NCBI RefSeq assembly: GCF_039522935.1
Contig: NZ_BAAAEI010000001.1
Span: 252,755 to 316,754, forward strand
Length of the DNA stretch: 64,000 nt
Direction: 5' to 3'
DNA from: Bowmanella denitrificans
GTDB taxonomy: Bacteria; Pseudomonadota; Gammaproteobacteria; Enterobacterales; Alteromonadaceae
Of this stretch, positions 33,517-40,295 are shown one piece after another (position 1 is the stretch's first letter; the number at the start of each line of letters is the position of its first letter). The notes beneath the pieces are model-generated. The model searched no databases and was not told the DNA's origin. It saw only the letters and a list, made by a program, of their open reading frames with translations. Position numbers and translations under genes: made by a program.

Positions 33517-35598
33517 ATGTCTGGTATCAAACTTATTGATAACACTAACTTGATTACTGTTCTATTGCCGGACTGGTGTGGTGCGTTAGGGGAAGATATC
33601 TATTTACCTTTGATACAACGAAATTTTGTCTGGAAACCAGAACAGATCGCTTATTTATGGGACAGCATTTTACGAGGTTTCCCGCTGGGAAACTTGATGG
33701 TTGTGCCGATTGAGCAAGAAACAAAGGTTAAGTGCAATTCAGAATATCAGTCTGTCAGCAGTGGTTGGCTGCTTCTGGACGGCCAGCAACGCTCCAGAGC
33801 CATTGCGGGTGGATATAAGTTCTCCGAGGATAATGGTTTCAGGGTTTGGGTGGGGTTGAATTCCGAGCCTGCAAATCCGAAGCTGAAATTCGATATCAGG
33901 GTAACCACTCGGCAGCACCCCTTTGGGTTTGACCCTTTGTTTAGACCTCTGAGTATGTCACACCGATCTGCTGCCTATTCTTACTTTGAAGAGCAATACA
34001 AGGGTGAGAAGTCTGCTTCACTAGGACTGAATGTGACAACGCCGTTTTCAGCTCAAGGGCATGAGTATCTTCCACTGGATGTATATTTTGACAGTGAGAG
34101 GACGCACGAGGAACTAATACCTTTCACTCTGAAAGAAGCTCTTGAGGGAGTTAAAGCTTACCAACTGGTGGCTCTGTCTGTCAGTACAGATGTGTTAAAC
34201 GCACCAGTTGAAGTAGGTACAAGACAAGACTCAAAGCCCGAAGATAGTAACTTACCTGTTGAACTGCTGTTCGAGCGAATTGGCAGCGGTGGTACGCGTT
34301 TATCTAATGAAGACTATGCCTATTCATTAATTAAACAGCGCATGCCCGATGCACACAAAGTGGTCGAAAATGTGCTTAAACAGTCGGATTTACAGGAATT
34401 CTTTTCCCCTCTGTCACTCATCAGCATCGCATTGCGGTTATCTTGTAGTTTTTGTGGCGAGGGTGGAAAGGATATTGATGATGTGCATTATTCAAAAAGT
34501 AACATTTTCAAGATTATTGAAAACAATGCCAACAGCAGGTTTATCCAAGAACAGGTTGTGCAAGCCGGACGGTTAACCACGCTCCTAGAGTCATTGATCG
34601 AATCTCTTATGCATACAAATAGTAACGCCAATGGATTACCGGTCTACTTGCTGAAGGCTTTACCGATTTCGTTTTGGCAACTGATGATATGTTGGATTTG
34701 GCAACAGCCTAACAAACATCTGTTGGAAAGTAAGGAGCAACTAATTGGGTTTGCGTTGTTGTGGTTGTTCTATTCACCCAATACGAAGATGGCACGGAAA
34801 ATTACACGCCATATCATCAAAGATATAAGGACTAACCCTGTTCGCTCCGCTGATTGGCTTGGCGAACAGTTTTGTCTGTATTGTCTCGATCTTTCCGTTA
34901 ACAACATTACCCCAAAAGCGGGTCTGATTACGCCTGAAATATTTCGCAGTAGCGTGATTACACTGGCGAATCAAGAGGAACCTATCCTAAAAAACCGTAA
35001 TTTTAGAATTCAGAATCTCAAGAATCAATTTAATGACGAGCGAAGTCAAATTGCTGCGGGTGAATGTTTGTCCCATTTTTGGAGCAACAGAAAGTTACTT
35101 ATTTGGTTTCAGCGAAAATATTTACGCGAAATAAATAAGCAAAGAGCAGTCAAGATTTCGGAACATATTACACCTTATGACTATGATCATATTGTTCCCC
35201 AGAACTATTGGGCAAGAGGCAATACCAGCAGAGGAAAACAGCTGCAGCAGACAAACTTCTACAGTTGGAAACTTCAACACAATGCCCATACCGATTTAGG
35301 TAATAGTATTGGCAATTATCAATTGCTGAGCTTTGCCGACAACCGCGTAAAACAAGATAAAGACTATCAACGTTTTATCGCTGACTTTGCAGGTGATAAA
35401 GCTCGGGATTTATGCATCGAGCCCAATGTTGGGGCGTTATTCGGGGAAACGCCAGGTAAGCATAATAATTATGAATGGAATTCTGATTCGGTAAAGGCGT
35501 ATCAGAGTGCTATTGAGCATAGAATAGTCGACCTGTATACCCAGTTTTACCAGTTTATCGCAGACGTTGGCCTCACTTCCACATTGATTGACACCTAA
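33517..35598 (+). CDS. DUF262 + HNH (GmrSD-like) nuclease protein
   Basis: A 693-residue protein. The N-terminus is DUF262: YLPLIQRNFVWKPEQIAYL, LRGFPLGNLMVVP and the ParB-like catalytic motif LLLDGQQRSRAI (88-92), followed by FERIGSGGTRLSNEDYAYS. The C-terminus has an HNH/DUF1524-type centre, YDYDHIVPQNYW (Asp557-His558), with an Asn-rich stretch after it. The combination is that of GmrSD-type modification-dependent restriction enzymes and related BrxU/SspE proteins, which use nucleotide hydrolysis to cleave modified or unmodified phage DNA. The frame is open to 33202, but ATG 33517 has AGAGAA upstream and starts the conserved domain. It is divergent from the AAA+ gene and ends just before a transposase remnant. 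Confidence 0.85.
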   Translation: MSGIKLIDNTNLITVLLPDWCGALGEDIYLPLIQRNFVWKPEQIAYLWDSILRGFPLGNLMVVPIEQETKVKCNSEYQSVSSGWLLLDGQQRSRAIAGGYKFSEDNGFRVWVGLNSEPANPKLKFDIRVTTRQHPFGFDPLFRPLSMSHRSAAYSYFEEQYKGEKSASLGLNVTTPFSAQGHEYLPLDVYFDSERTHEELIPFTLKEALEGVKAYQLVALSVSTDVLNAPVEVGTRQDSKPEDSNLPVELLFERIGSGGTRLSNEDYAYSLIKQRMPDAHKVVENVLKQSDLQEFFSPLSLISIALRLSCSFCGEGGKDIDDVHYSKSNIFKIIENNANSRFIQEQVVQAGRLTTLLESLIESLMHTNSNANGLPVYLLKALPISFWQLMICWIWQQPNKHLLESKEQLIGFALLWLFYSPNTKMARKITRHIIKDIRTNPVRSADWLGEQFCLYCLDLSVNNITPKAGLITPEIFRSSVITLANQEEPILKNRNFRIQNLKNQFNDERSQIAAGECLSHFWSNRKLLIWFQRKYLREINKQRAVKISEHITPYDYDHIVPQNYWARGNTSRGKQLQQTNFYSWKLQHNAHTDLGNSIGNYQLLSFADNRVKQDKDYQRFIADFAGDKARDLCIEPNVGALFGETPGKHNNYEWNSDSVKAYQSAIEHRIVDLYTQFYQFIADVGLTSTLIDT

Positions 35599-35634
35599 GC
35601 TAGACAGATGAAGCAATTATAGGGGAACAGAGCG

Positions 35635-35751
35635 ATGACATTGAGCATACACAACGCAGACAACTGGGCATTGAGGATGTTTGGCAAAGCCGAGCTGAAG
35701 GATAAACGCAGAACATGAAGGTTGATAGACGTGACAACCCGGCAGGCGTAG
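35635..35751 (+). pseudogene. Remnant of a Tn5/IS4-type transposase N-terminus
   Basis: From ATG 35635 the frame reads NADNWALRMFGKAELKDKRRT, then TGA at 35716, then RLIDVTTRQA and TAG at 35749. The pattern W-A-x3-F-G-x-A-x-L-x-D-x-R-R-T-x-R-L is the DNA-binding N-terminus of Tn5/IS4-family transposases (usual form: WA..FG.A.LGD.RRT.RL). The stop replaces one codon between RRT and RL and no catalytic domain follows, so this is a decayed fragment. It marks the right edge of the island. Confidence 0.7.
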
Positions 35752-35905
35752 TAAATGGGGTAGTCTGTTACCCCCCTTTGCCCGATTGGTTCAATACACA
35801 GTCTGCGATGCGCAACAACACAGATGAAAAAAATAATGCATCATTTTTGTTATTGCAATGTTAACGCCGTCGGGATAGTGTAGAAGAAAACAAGGAATGT
35901 TATTT

Positions 35906-36328
35906 ATGAATCAAACCTATAGTTCCAAGGTGGATATTCTTTTTGCTCTAATTTTAATTTTTTCGCTTTTTATTTCTCTTAGAGGTTTGTCATCTTTAGG
36001 CTTATCTCTTCAGTTGAACCAATCTTTTATTCCAAAGATAGTGTTGTTACTTTTTGGTATTATTCTACCGCTATCAATATTGTTTTTTACCAACTACAAA
36101 GTCGAAGGAGAGCAACTAATTGTTCGGTCCTCAATCTTTAAATGGAATATACCTATAAATTCTATAGAAAAAATAGAGAAGGAAAAGAACTTAGTTGCTT
36201 CACCAGCACTTTCCATAGAACTAATCTCTATTAAAGCTAAAGACAAACACATCCTAATTTCACCCAAAGAAGAAGATGAGTTCATTAAAAATCTAATAAG
36301 CATCAATGAGAAAATCGTTGTGAAATAA
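35906..36328 (+). CDS. Small membrane protein with bacterial PH-like domain
   Basis: 140 residues: two N-terminal membrane helices (ILFALILIFSLFISLRGL and IPKIVLLLFGIILPLSILFF), then a short beta-rich domain beginning NYKVEGEQLIVRSSIFKWNI, then PINSIEKIEKEKN and HILISPKEEDEFIKNL. That is the layout of bacterial PH-domain proteins. The ATG at 35906 (third codon after ATG 35897) is spaced correctly from AAGGAA. The gene is very AT-rich. Function unknown; such proteins sometimes accompany mobile or defence cargo. Confidence 0.65.
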   Translation: MNQTYSSKVDILFALILIFSLFISLRGLSSLGLSLQLNQSFIPKIVLLLFGIILPLSILFFTNYKVEGEQLIVRSSIFKWNIPINSIEKIEKEKNLVASPALSIELISIKAKDKHILISPKEEDEFIKNLISINEKIVVK

Positions 36329-36392
36329 AACAATTAAAAATGAAAATAATTTAAAACAATAAAAAATGAAAATAATTTAAAACAATAAAAAA
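36327..36392. repeat. 26-bp tandem repeat, about 2.5 copies
   Basis: Two adjacent 26-base units (36327-36352 and 36353-36378), each beginning AAAACAAT and ending TGAAAATAATTT, differ by one base, and a third partial unit follows (36379-36392). The array starts at the stop codon of the PH-domain gene, its first unit including the last A of TAA. Confidence 0.85.
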
Positions 36393-36468
36393 GGAAACAT
36401 TCTTGGGTTGTGCTATTTTAATCATCGCAAGAATACACTTATTAATTTAGATGCATAAGAGGTTGATG

Positions 36469-36642
36469 ATGGAAACATTCACTTTTATGGCTTCCTTTAT
36501 TCTGGTATTTGTCGCTATACCCGGCCTGGTTGTATATCGGCAGCATAAGAGTATTGAAAAAACGGCTCGCTGGATTATTGTATTTCTAGCACTGCCAATA
36601 ATCGGGATTTTGGTCTATATCTACTTAAACAAAAAACAGTAA
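36469..36642 (+). CDS. Small PLDc_N-like membrane protein
   Basis: 57 residues with two membrane helices, METFTFMASFILVFVAIPGL and ARWIIVFLALPIIGILVYIY, ending LNKKQ. The second helix with WIIVFLALPIIGILVYIYLN matches the PLDc_N (phospholipase-D nuclease N-terminal) small-protein family, which is the membrane part of cardiolipin synthases but also occurs alone. ATG 36451 and 36466 are alternative starts; AAGAGG is best spaced for 36469. Role unknown. Confidence 0.65.
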   Translation: METFTFMASFILVFVAIPGLVVYRQHKSIEKTARWIIVFLALPIIGILVYIYLNKKQ

Positions 36643-36799
36643 TTTCTGTTAAGTTTTTTGACTAAGCTTATGATGGCTGCTCTCCTGCAGCCGCCATAAA
36701 TACCTACCAATTATGCAGATTGGTGACACTAGACAATTCTTACAGAGTAATCATTTAGTGTCTGTATAACGGAGTCATCGCAAACTTCACTTCGTGTCT

Positions 36800-36834
36800 T
36801 TCGTGGTCTTCGTGGTCTTCGTGGTCTTCGTGGT
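36800..36834. repeat. TTCGTGGTC tandem repeat, four copies
   Basis: Three perfect copies of TTCGTGGTC and a fourth (TTCGTGGTA) run head to tail, preceded by TTCGTGTC. The wording resembles the widespread intergenic CTTCGTG.../TTCGTGGT sequences, and a related stretch (TTCGTGTAGTTCGTGGTGG) occurs at about 60458. The rest of 36643-36862 shows nothing else. Confidence 0.8.
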
Positions 36835-36862
36835 AAATTCTGTTATCCATATTCTAATAACC

Positions 36863-36894
36863 AGAAAAACAAAAAGCGCCAACCAGGGCGCTTT
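36863..36894 (-). terminator. Rho-independent terminator of the tyrosine operon
   Basis: On the minus strand AAAGCGCC - CTGGTT - GGCGCTTT forms an 8-bp stem followed by TTGTTTTTC. It lies about 50 bases beyond the stop of the fumarylacetoacetate hydrolase gene. Confidence 0.8.
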
Positions 36895-36942
36895 GCTTAG
36901 CCGATGCATCAATAAGCATAGATCGGCAATGTAAAGTCGGGC

Positions 36943-37950
36943 TTATGCCTGCTGCACAACCTGATCAATACAACCAAATATAGACTGACCGTTCTGGTCC
37001 AGCATCTCAATGCGGATACTGTTGCCAAAGTCCATAAAAGGCGTACTGGGCTGACCTTGCTGAATGGTTTCAATCATACGAATTTCAGCAATACAGCTAT
37101 AACCGACACCGCCTTCTGCTACAGGTTTACCTGGGCCATCATTGAGTTTATTCGATACCGTACCGGAACCGATAATGGTGCCGGCCACCAGCGGACGGGT
37201 TTTAGCGGCATGGGCAATTAACTGGCCAAAGTGAAAGGTCATATCCACTCCGGCATTAGGCTTACCAAACAGCTCTCCATTTAAATGGCTGATCAGCGGC
37301 AAATGCAGTTTGCCGGCTTGCCAGGCACCACCCAGCTCGTCCAGCGTTACGCATACCGGTGAAAAGGCACTGGAAGGTTTGGACTGGTAAAAACCAAAGC
37401 CTTTGGCCAGTTCCGCCGGAATCAGACCACGTAGCGACACATCGTTAACCAGCATCACCAGGCGGATATAGGACAACGCCTGCTCGGCCGAAACACCCAT
37501 GGGCACGTCATCAACAATCACTGCGACTTCGGCTTCAAAGTCGATACCAAAACCTTCACTTTGCGGCATCAGCACTGGGGCATGAGGGGCAAGGAAGGTA
37601 TCTGAGCCGCCCTGGTAAATCAGCGGGTCGGTCCAGAAAGTATCAGGCATCTCGGCATTACGCGCCTTACGCACCAACTCAACGTGGTTCACGTAAGCAC
37701 TGCCGTCGGCCCAATGATATGCACGAGGCAGTGGCGATGCGCAGTCTGCCTGATTAAAGGGTTCGCCGCTCACATCACCCTGTTCCAGGGCCTGATAGCG
37801 TTCGCGCAGCGGCGCTTCCAGCTCGGCCCAGTTGTCCAGGGCAAATTGCAGCGTCGGCGCGATATCTGAGACTGACAGCATACGGCTCAGATCTTTGCTG
37901 ACCAGTACCAACTTACCGTCACGAGCGGATTTCAGACTGGCCAGCTTCAT
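36943..37950 (-). CDS. Fumarylacetoacetate hydrolase family protein
   Basis: A 335-residue FAH-family enzyme: DFEAEVAVIVDDVPMGVS carries the metal-binding acidic cluster, KPSSAFSPVCVTLDELGGAW and TIIGSGTVSNKLND the active-site loops. It is the last step of tyrosine degradation, splitting fumarylacetoacetate to fumarate and acetoacetate. It is the last gene of a three-gene minus-strand operon with hppD and a VOC protein, overlapping the VOC stop by four bases (ATGA). The short form near 335 residues is usual in Shewanella/Alteromonas operons. A terminator follows. Confidence 0.9.
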   Translation of the reverse strand: MKLASLKSARDGKLVLVSKDLSRMLSVSDIAPTLQFALDNWAELEAPLRERYQALEQGDVSGEPFNQADCASPLPRAYHWADGSAYVNHVELVRKARNAEMPDTFWTDPLIYQGGSDTFLAPHAPVLMPQSEGFGIDFEAEVAVIVDDVPMGVSAEQALSYIRLVMLVNDVSLRGLIPAELAKGFGFYQSKPSSAFSPVCVTLDELGGAWQAGKLHLPLISHLNGELFGKPNAGVDMTFHFGQLIAHAAKTRPLVAGTIIGSGTVSNKLNDGPGKPVAEGGVGYSCIAEIRMIETIQQGQPSTPFMDFGNSIRIEMLDQNGQSIFGCIDQVVQQA

Positions 37951-38495
37951 TGCTGACCTCCTGGAAATTCACCTTCGCCGTGCAGCCAGGCGGCGTGTTT
38001 AGGCGCCTTTTTGGTTTGTGCCCATTCGTCCAACATGGCCGGAGCAACGCGTTTCAGCTCTTCCAGCATACCGGGTTTGGCGGTATTGGCCGCCAGTTCA
38101 ATCCGGTGACCATTAGGATCAAAGAAGTAGATGGACTTAAAGATGGTGTGCTCTGTAGGGCCCAGCACCTTTAAACCGGCATTTTCCAGACGCTGTTTAG
38201 CGGCCAGCAACTCATCCATTGAGGCCACTTCAAACGCAATATGCTGTACCCAGGCCGGGGTATTCTGATCGCGATCCATATCCGGCGAGTTTGGCAGCTC
38301 AAAGAATGCCAACACATTGCCCTGACCGGCATCCAGAAACACATGCATATAAGGGTCCGGGGCCTTGGTGGAAGGCACTTCGTTTTCAGCGATGGCCAGC
38401 AGAAAGTCCATATCCAGCAGGTCGCGGTAAAATTCCACGGTCTGCTTGGCATCCTTGCAGCGGTACGCTACGTGGTGAATGCGTTGAATTTTCAT
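37947..38495 (-). CDS. VOC (glyoxalase/dioxygenase) family protein in tyrosine operon
   Basis: A 182-residue vicinal-oxygen-chelate protein. Candidate metal ligands are His8 (RIHHVAYRC), His85 (WVQHIAFEV) and Glu133 (HRIELAANT), the His-His-Glu set of glyoxalases and extradiol-type dioxygenases. It sits between hppD and the fumarylacetoacetate hydrolase gene, overlapping the latter by four bases, so a role in tyrosine or aromatic breakdown is likely. No homogentisate dioxygenase (hmgA) or maleylacetoacetate isomerase is nearby; whether this protein substitutes for one of them or has a side role is unknown. Confidence 0.8.
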   Translation of the reverse strand: MKIQRIHHVAYRCKDAKQTVEFYRDLLDMDFLLAIAENEVPSTKAPDPYMHVFLDAGQGNVLAFFELPNSPDMDRDQNTPAWVQHIAFEVASMDELLAAKQRLENAGLKVLGPTEHTIFKSIYFFDPNGHRIELAANTAKPGMLEELKRVAPAMLDEWAQTKKAPKHAAWLHGEGEFPGGQQ

Positions 38496-38517
38496 CGTTA
38501 CTCCTTATGCCGTTGCC

Positions 38518-39606
38518 TTATGCTTTTTCTTTGGCTGAGCTGCCGACCACGCCACGGGCGACCTGGTCACGTTCAATGGATTCAAACAGCGCCTTGAAGT
38601 TACCTTCACCGAAGCCTTCGTCTTCTTTACGCTGAATAAACTCAAAAAATACCGGCCCCAGTACAGTTTCAGAGAAGATTTGCAGTAACAAACGTGGGTT
38701 GCCACCGTCGGTGGTGCCGTCCAACAAAATACCGCGGGCCTGCAACTGGTCTACCGGCTCACCATGGCCTGGCAGACGTTCTTCCAGCATCTCGTAGTAA
38801 GTGGCCGGTGGCGCGGTCATAAACTTCACACCTTTGGCTTTTAGCTTGTCCCAGCAGGCCAACAGGTCGTCACAGGCAAAGGCAATATGCTGAATACCTT
38901 CGCCGTTGTATTTCATCAGGAACTCTTCAATCTGACCACCAGCGCTGGCTTCTTCATTGAGCGGAATACGAATTTTGCCGTCAGGGGCCGTCATGGCCTT
39001 GGACAGCAAACCTGTGTACTCGCCCTTGATATCGAAATAACGAATTTCACGGAAGTTGAACAGATTTGTGTAGTAGTCGGCCCAGTACTGCATACGACCA
39101 CGGTAAACGTTGTGGGTGAGGTGATCCAGAGTATGGAAGCCACAACCTTCAGGGTGACGATCCACACCTTCAATCCAGTTAAAGTCAATATCGTAAATCG
39201 TCTGACCTTCTTTGTAGCGATCAATCAGGTACAAGGTAGCCCCGCCAATCCCCTTAATGGCTGGCAGGCGTAATTCCATGGCACCGGTCTGAGTATCGAC
39301 TGGCTGCGCACCCTTTTTCAGTGCGGCTGCATAGGCTTTTTGCGAGTCTTTTACTCTGAACGCCATACCACAGGCTGACGGTCCATGCTCAATGGCATAG
39401 TAGTGGGCATGACTTTTAGGTTCATAGTTGGTGATAAAGTTAATGTCGCCCTGACGCCACAGCTCCACATCCTTCGACTTATGACGCGCTACCAGGGTGA
39501 AGCCCATGGCTTCAAAAATGGGCTCCAGCACACCTTTCTGCGGTGCGGTAAACTCGACAAACTCGAAACCGTCCAAGCCCATCGGGTTCTCAAACAAATC
39601 CGCCAT
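38518..39606 (-). CDS. hppD: 4-hydroxyphenylpyruvate dioxygenase
   Basis: A 362-residue HPPD with two VOC-type domains and the full iron triad: His162 in HTLDHLTHNVYRGRM, His240 in GEGIQHIAFACDDL and Glu322 in VFFEFIQRKEDEGFGEGNF. The C-terminal helix region GFGEGNFKALFESIERDQ is diagnostic. It converts 4-hydroxyphenylpyruvate to homogentisate, committing tyrosine to degradation. The frame is open to 39702, but ATG 39606 has AAGGGG in front and begins the family homology. First gene of the operon; two MarR-type palindromes lie 69-103 bases upstream, shared with the divergent marR gene. Confidence 0.95.
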   Translation of the reverse strand: MADLFENPMGLDGFEFVEFTAPQKGVLEPIFEAMGFTLVARHKSKDVELWRQGDINFITNYEPKSHAHYYAIEHGPSACGMAFRVKDSQKAYAAALKKGAQPVDTQTGAMELRLPAIKGIGGATLYLIDRYKEGQTIYDIDFNWIEGVDRHPEGCGFHTLDHLTHNVYRGRMQYWADYYTNLFNFREIRYFDIKGEYTGLLSKAMTAPDGKIRIPLNEEASAGGQIEEFLMKYNGEGIQHIAFACDDLLACWDKLKAKGVKFMTAPPATYYEMLEERLPGHGEPVDQLQARGILLDGTTDGGNPRLLLQIFSETVLGPVFFEFIQRKEDEGFGEGNFKALFESIERDQVARGVVGSSAKEKA

Positions 39607-39674
39607 TTCAATCCCCTTATTTACTCTTTGCTGCATTTTGGGCAACCTTTGACACAATGTTACCCAAGTGTTTT

Positions 39675-39709
39675 GTTTCAGTTGAAAGCATGTTAGTTTC
39701 AATTGAAAC
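39675..39709. promoter_or_regulatory. Paired MarR-type operators between hppD and marR
   Basis: GTTTCAGTTGAAAG (39675-39688) and the perfect palindrome GTTTCAATTGAAAC (39696-39709) lie in tandem, centre to centre 21 bases, that is two helical turns. They occupy the divergent gap between hppD (start 39606) and the MarR gene (start 39718), the expected place for an autoregulated MarR repressor. Confidence 0.75.
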
Positions 39710-39717
39710 CATTGACA

Positions 39718-40182
39718 ATGGCGGAGCCGAACTTGCCCTGTAAACCAAACTCTCCACTGCTGTTGCAGCGTTTCCTGCCTTACAGACTGACGACGTTGTC
39801 CAATAAAATCTCTCAGGCTTTGGCCGCGCAGTACAGCGAGCGTTTTGATTTAAGCATTCCCGAATGGCGCATAGTGGCGGTACTTGGTGAGGGGGTGGCA
39901 CTGTCTGCAGCCGAGATTGTGCAGCGTACTGCAATGGACAAAGTGGCCGTTTCCAGAGCCGTTAAAAAGCTGTTGGAAAAGGGTCGACTGGAAAAAAATC
40001 AGGACACTAATGACAACCGTCGCTTCGCATTATCATTGTCAGAAGCAGGTAAAACCCTTTATGAAGAGGTAGTCCCCATTGCCCTGGACTACGAAAAACG
40101 CCTGATTGCGCAGCTCAACCATGAAGAAATCGACAATATGGACAAACTGTTTAACCACCTGGACAGTGTGATCCTGAAATAG
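39718..40182 (+). CDS. MarR-family regulator of the tyrosine operon
   Basis: A 154-residue MarR protein: winged helix with IPEWRIVAVLGEGVALSAAEI, MDKVAVSRAVKKLLEKGRL and the wing DTNDNRRFALSLSEAGK. It is divergent from hppD across two palindromic sites and lies nine bases after the second, so it probably represses both. A TTG at 39703 is also in frame but lies inside the operator. Ligand is probably an aromatic intermediate such as 4-hydroxyphenylpyruvate or homogentisate. Confidence 0.88.
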   Translation: MAEPNLPCKPNSPLLLQRFLPYRLTTLSNKISQALAAQYSERFDLSIPEWRIVAVLGEGVALSAAEIVQRTAMDKVAVSRAVKKLLEKGRLEKNQDTNDNRRFALSLSEAGKTLYEEVVPIALDYEKRLIAQLNHEEIDNMDKLFNHLDSVILK

Positions 40183-40295
40183 CGCCGGTAGTTTGCCCCA
40201 AAACCGGGCATTGACTGCTGCCTGTCAGCAAAAAACTCACGCCTTGCAAAATATGCCATAGAATTTGAAAAGGGCATAAAAGGGCGAGAATCCTG

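Noticed and set aside
36791..36834. Possible CRISPR array
   Set aside because: Units are nine bases with no spacers, and no cas genes are nearby. No repeat-spacer pattern was seen anywhere in the window.
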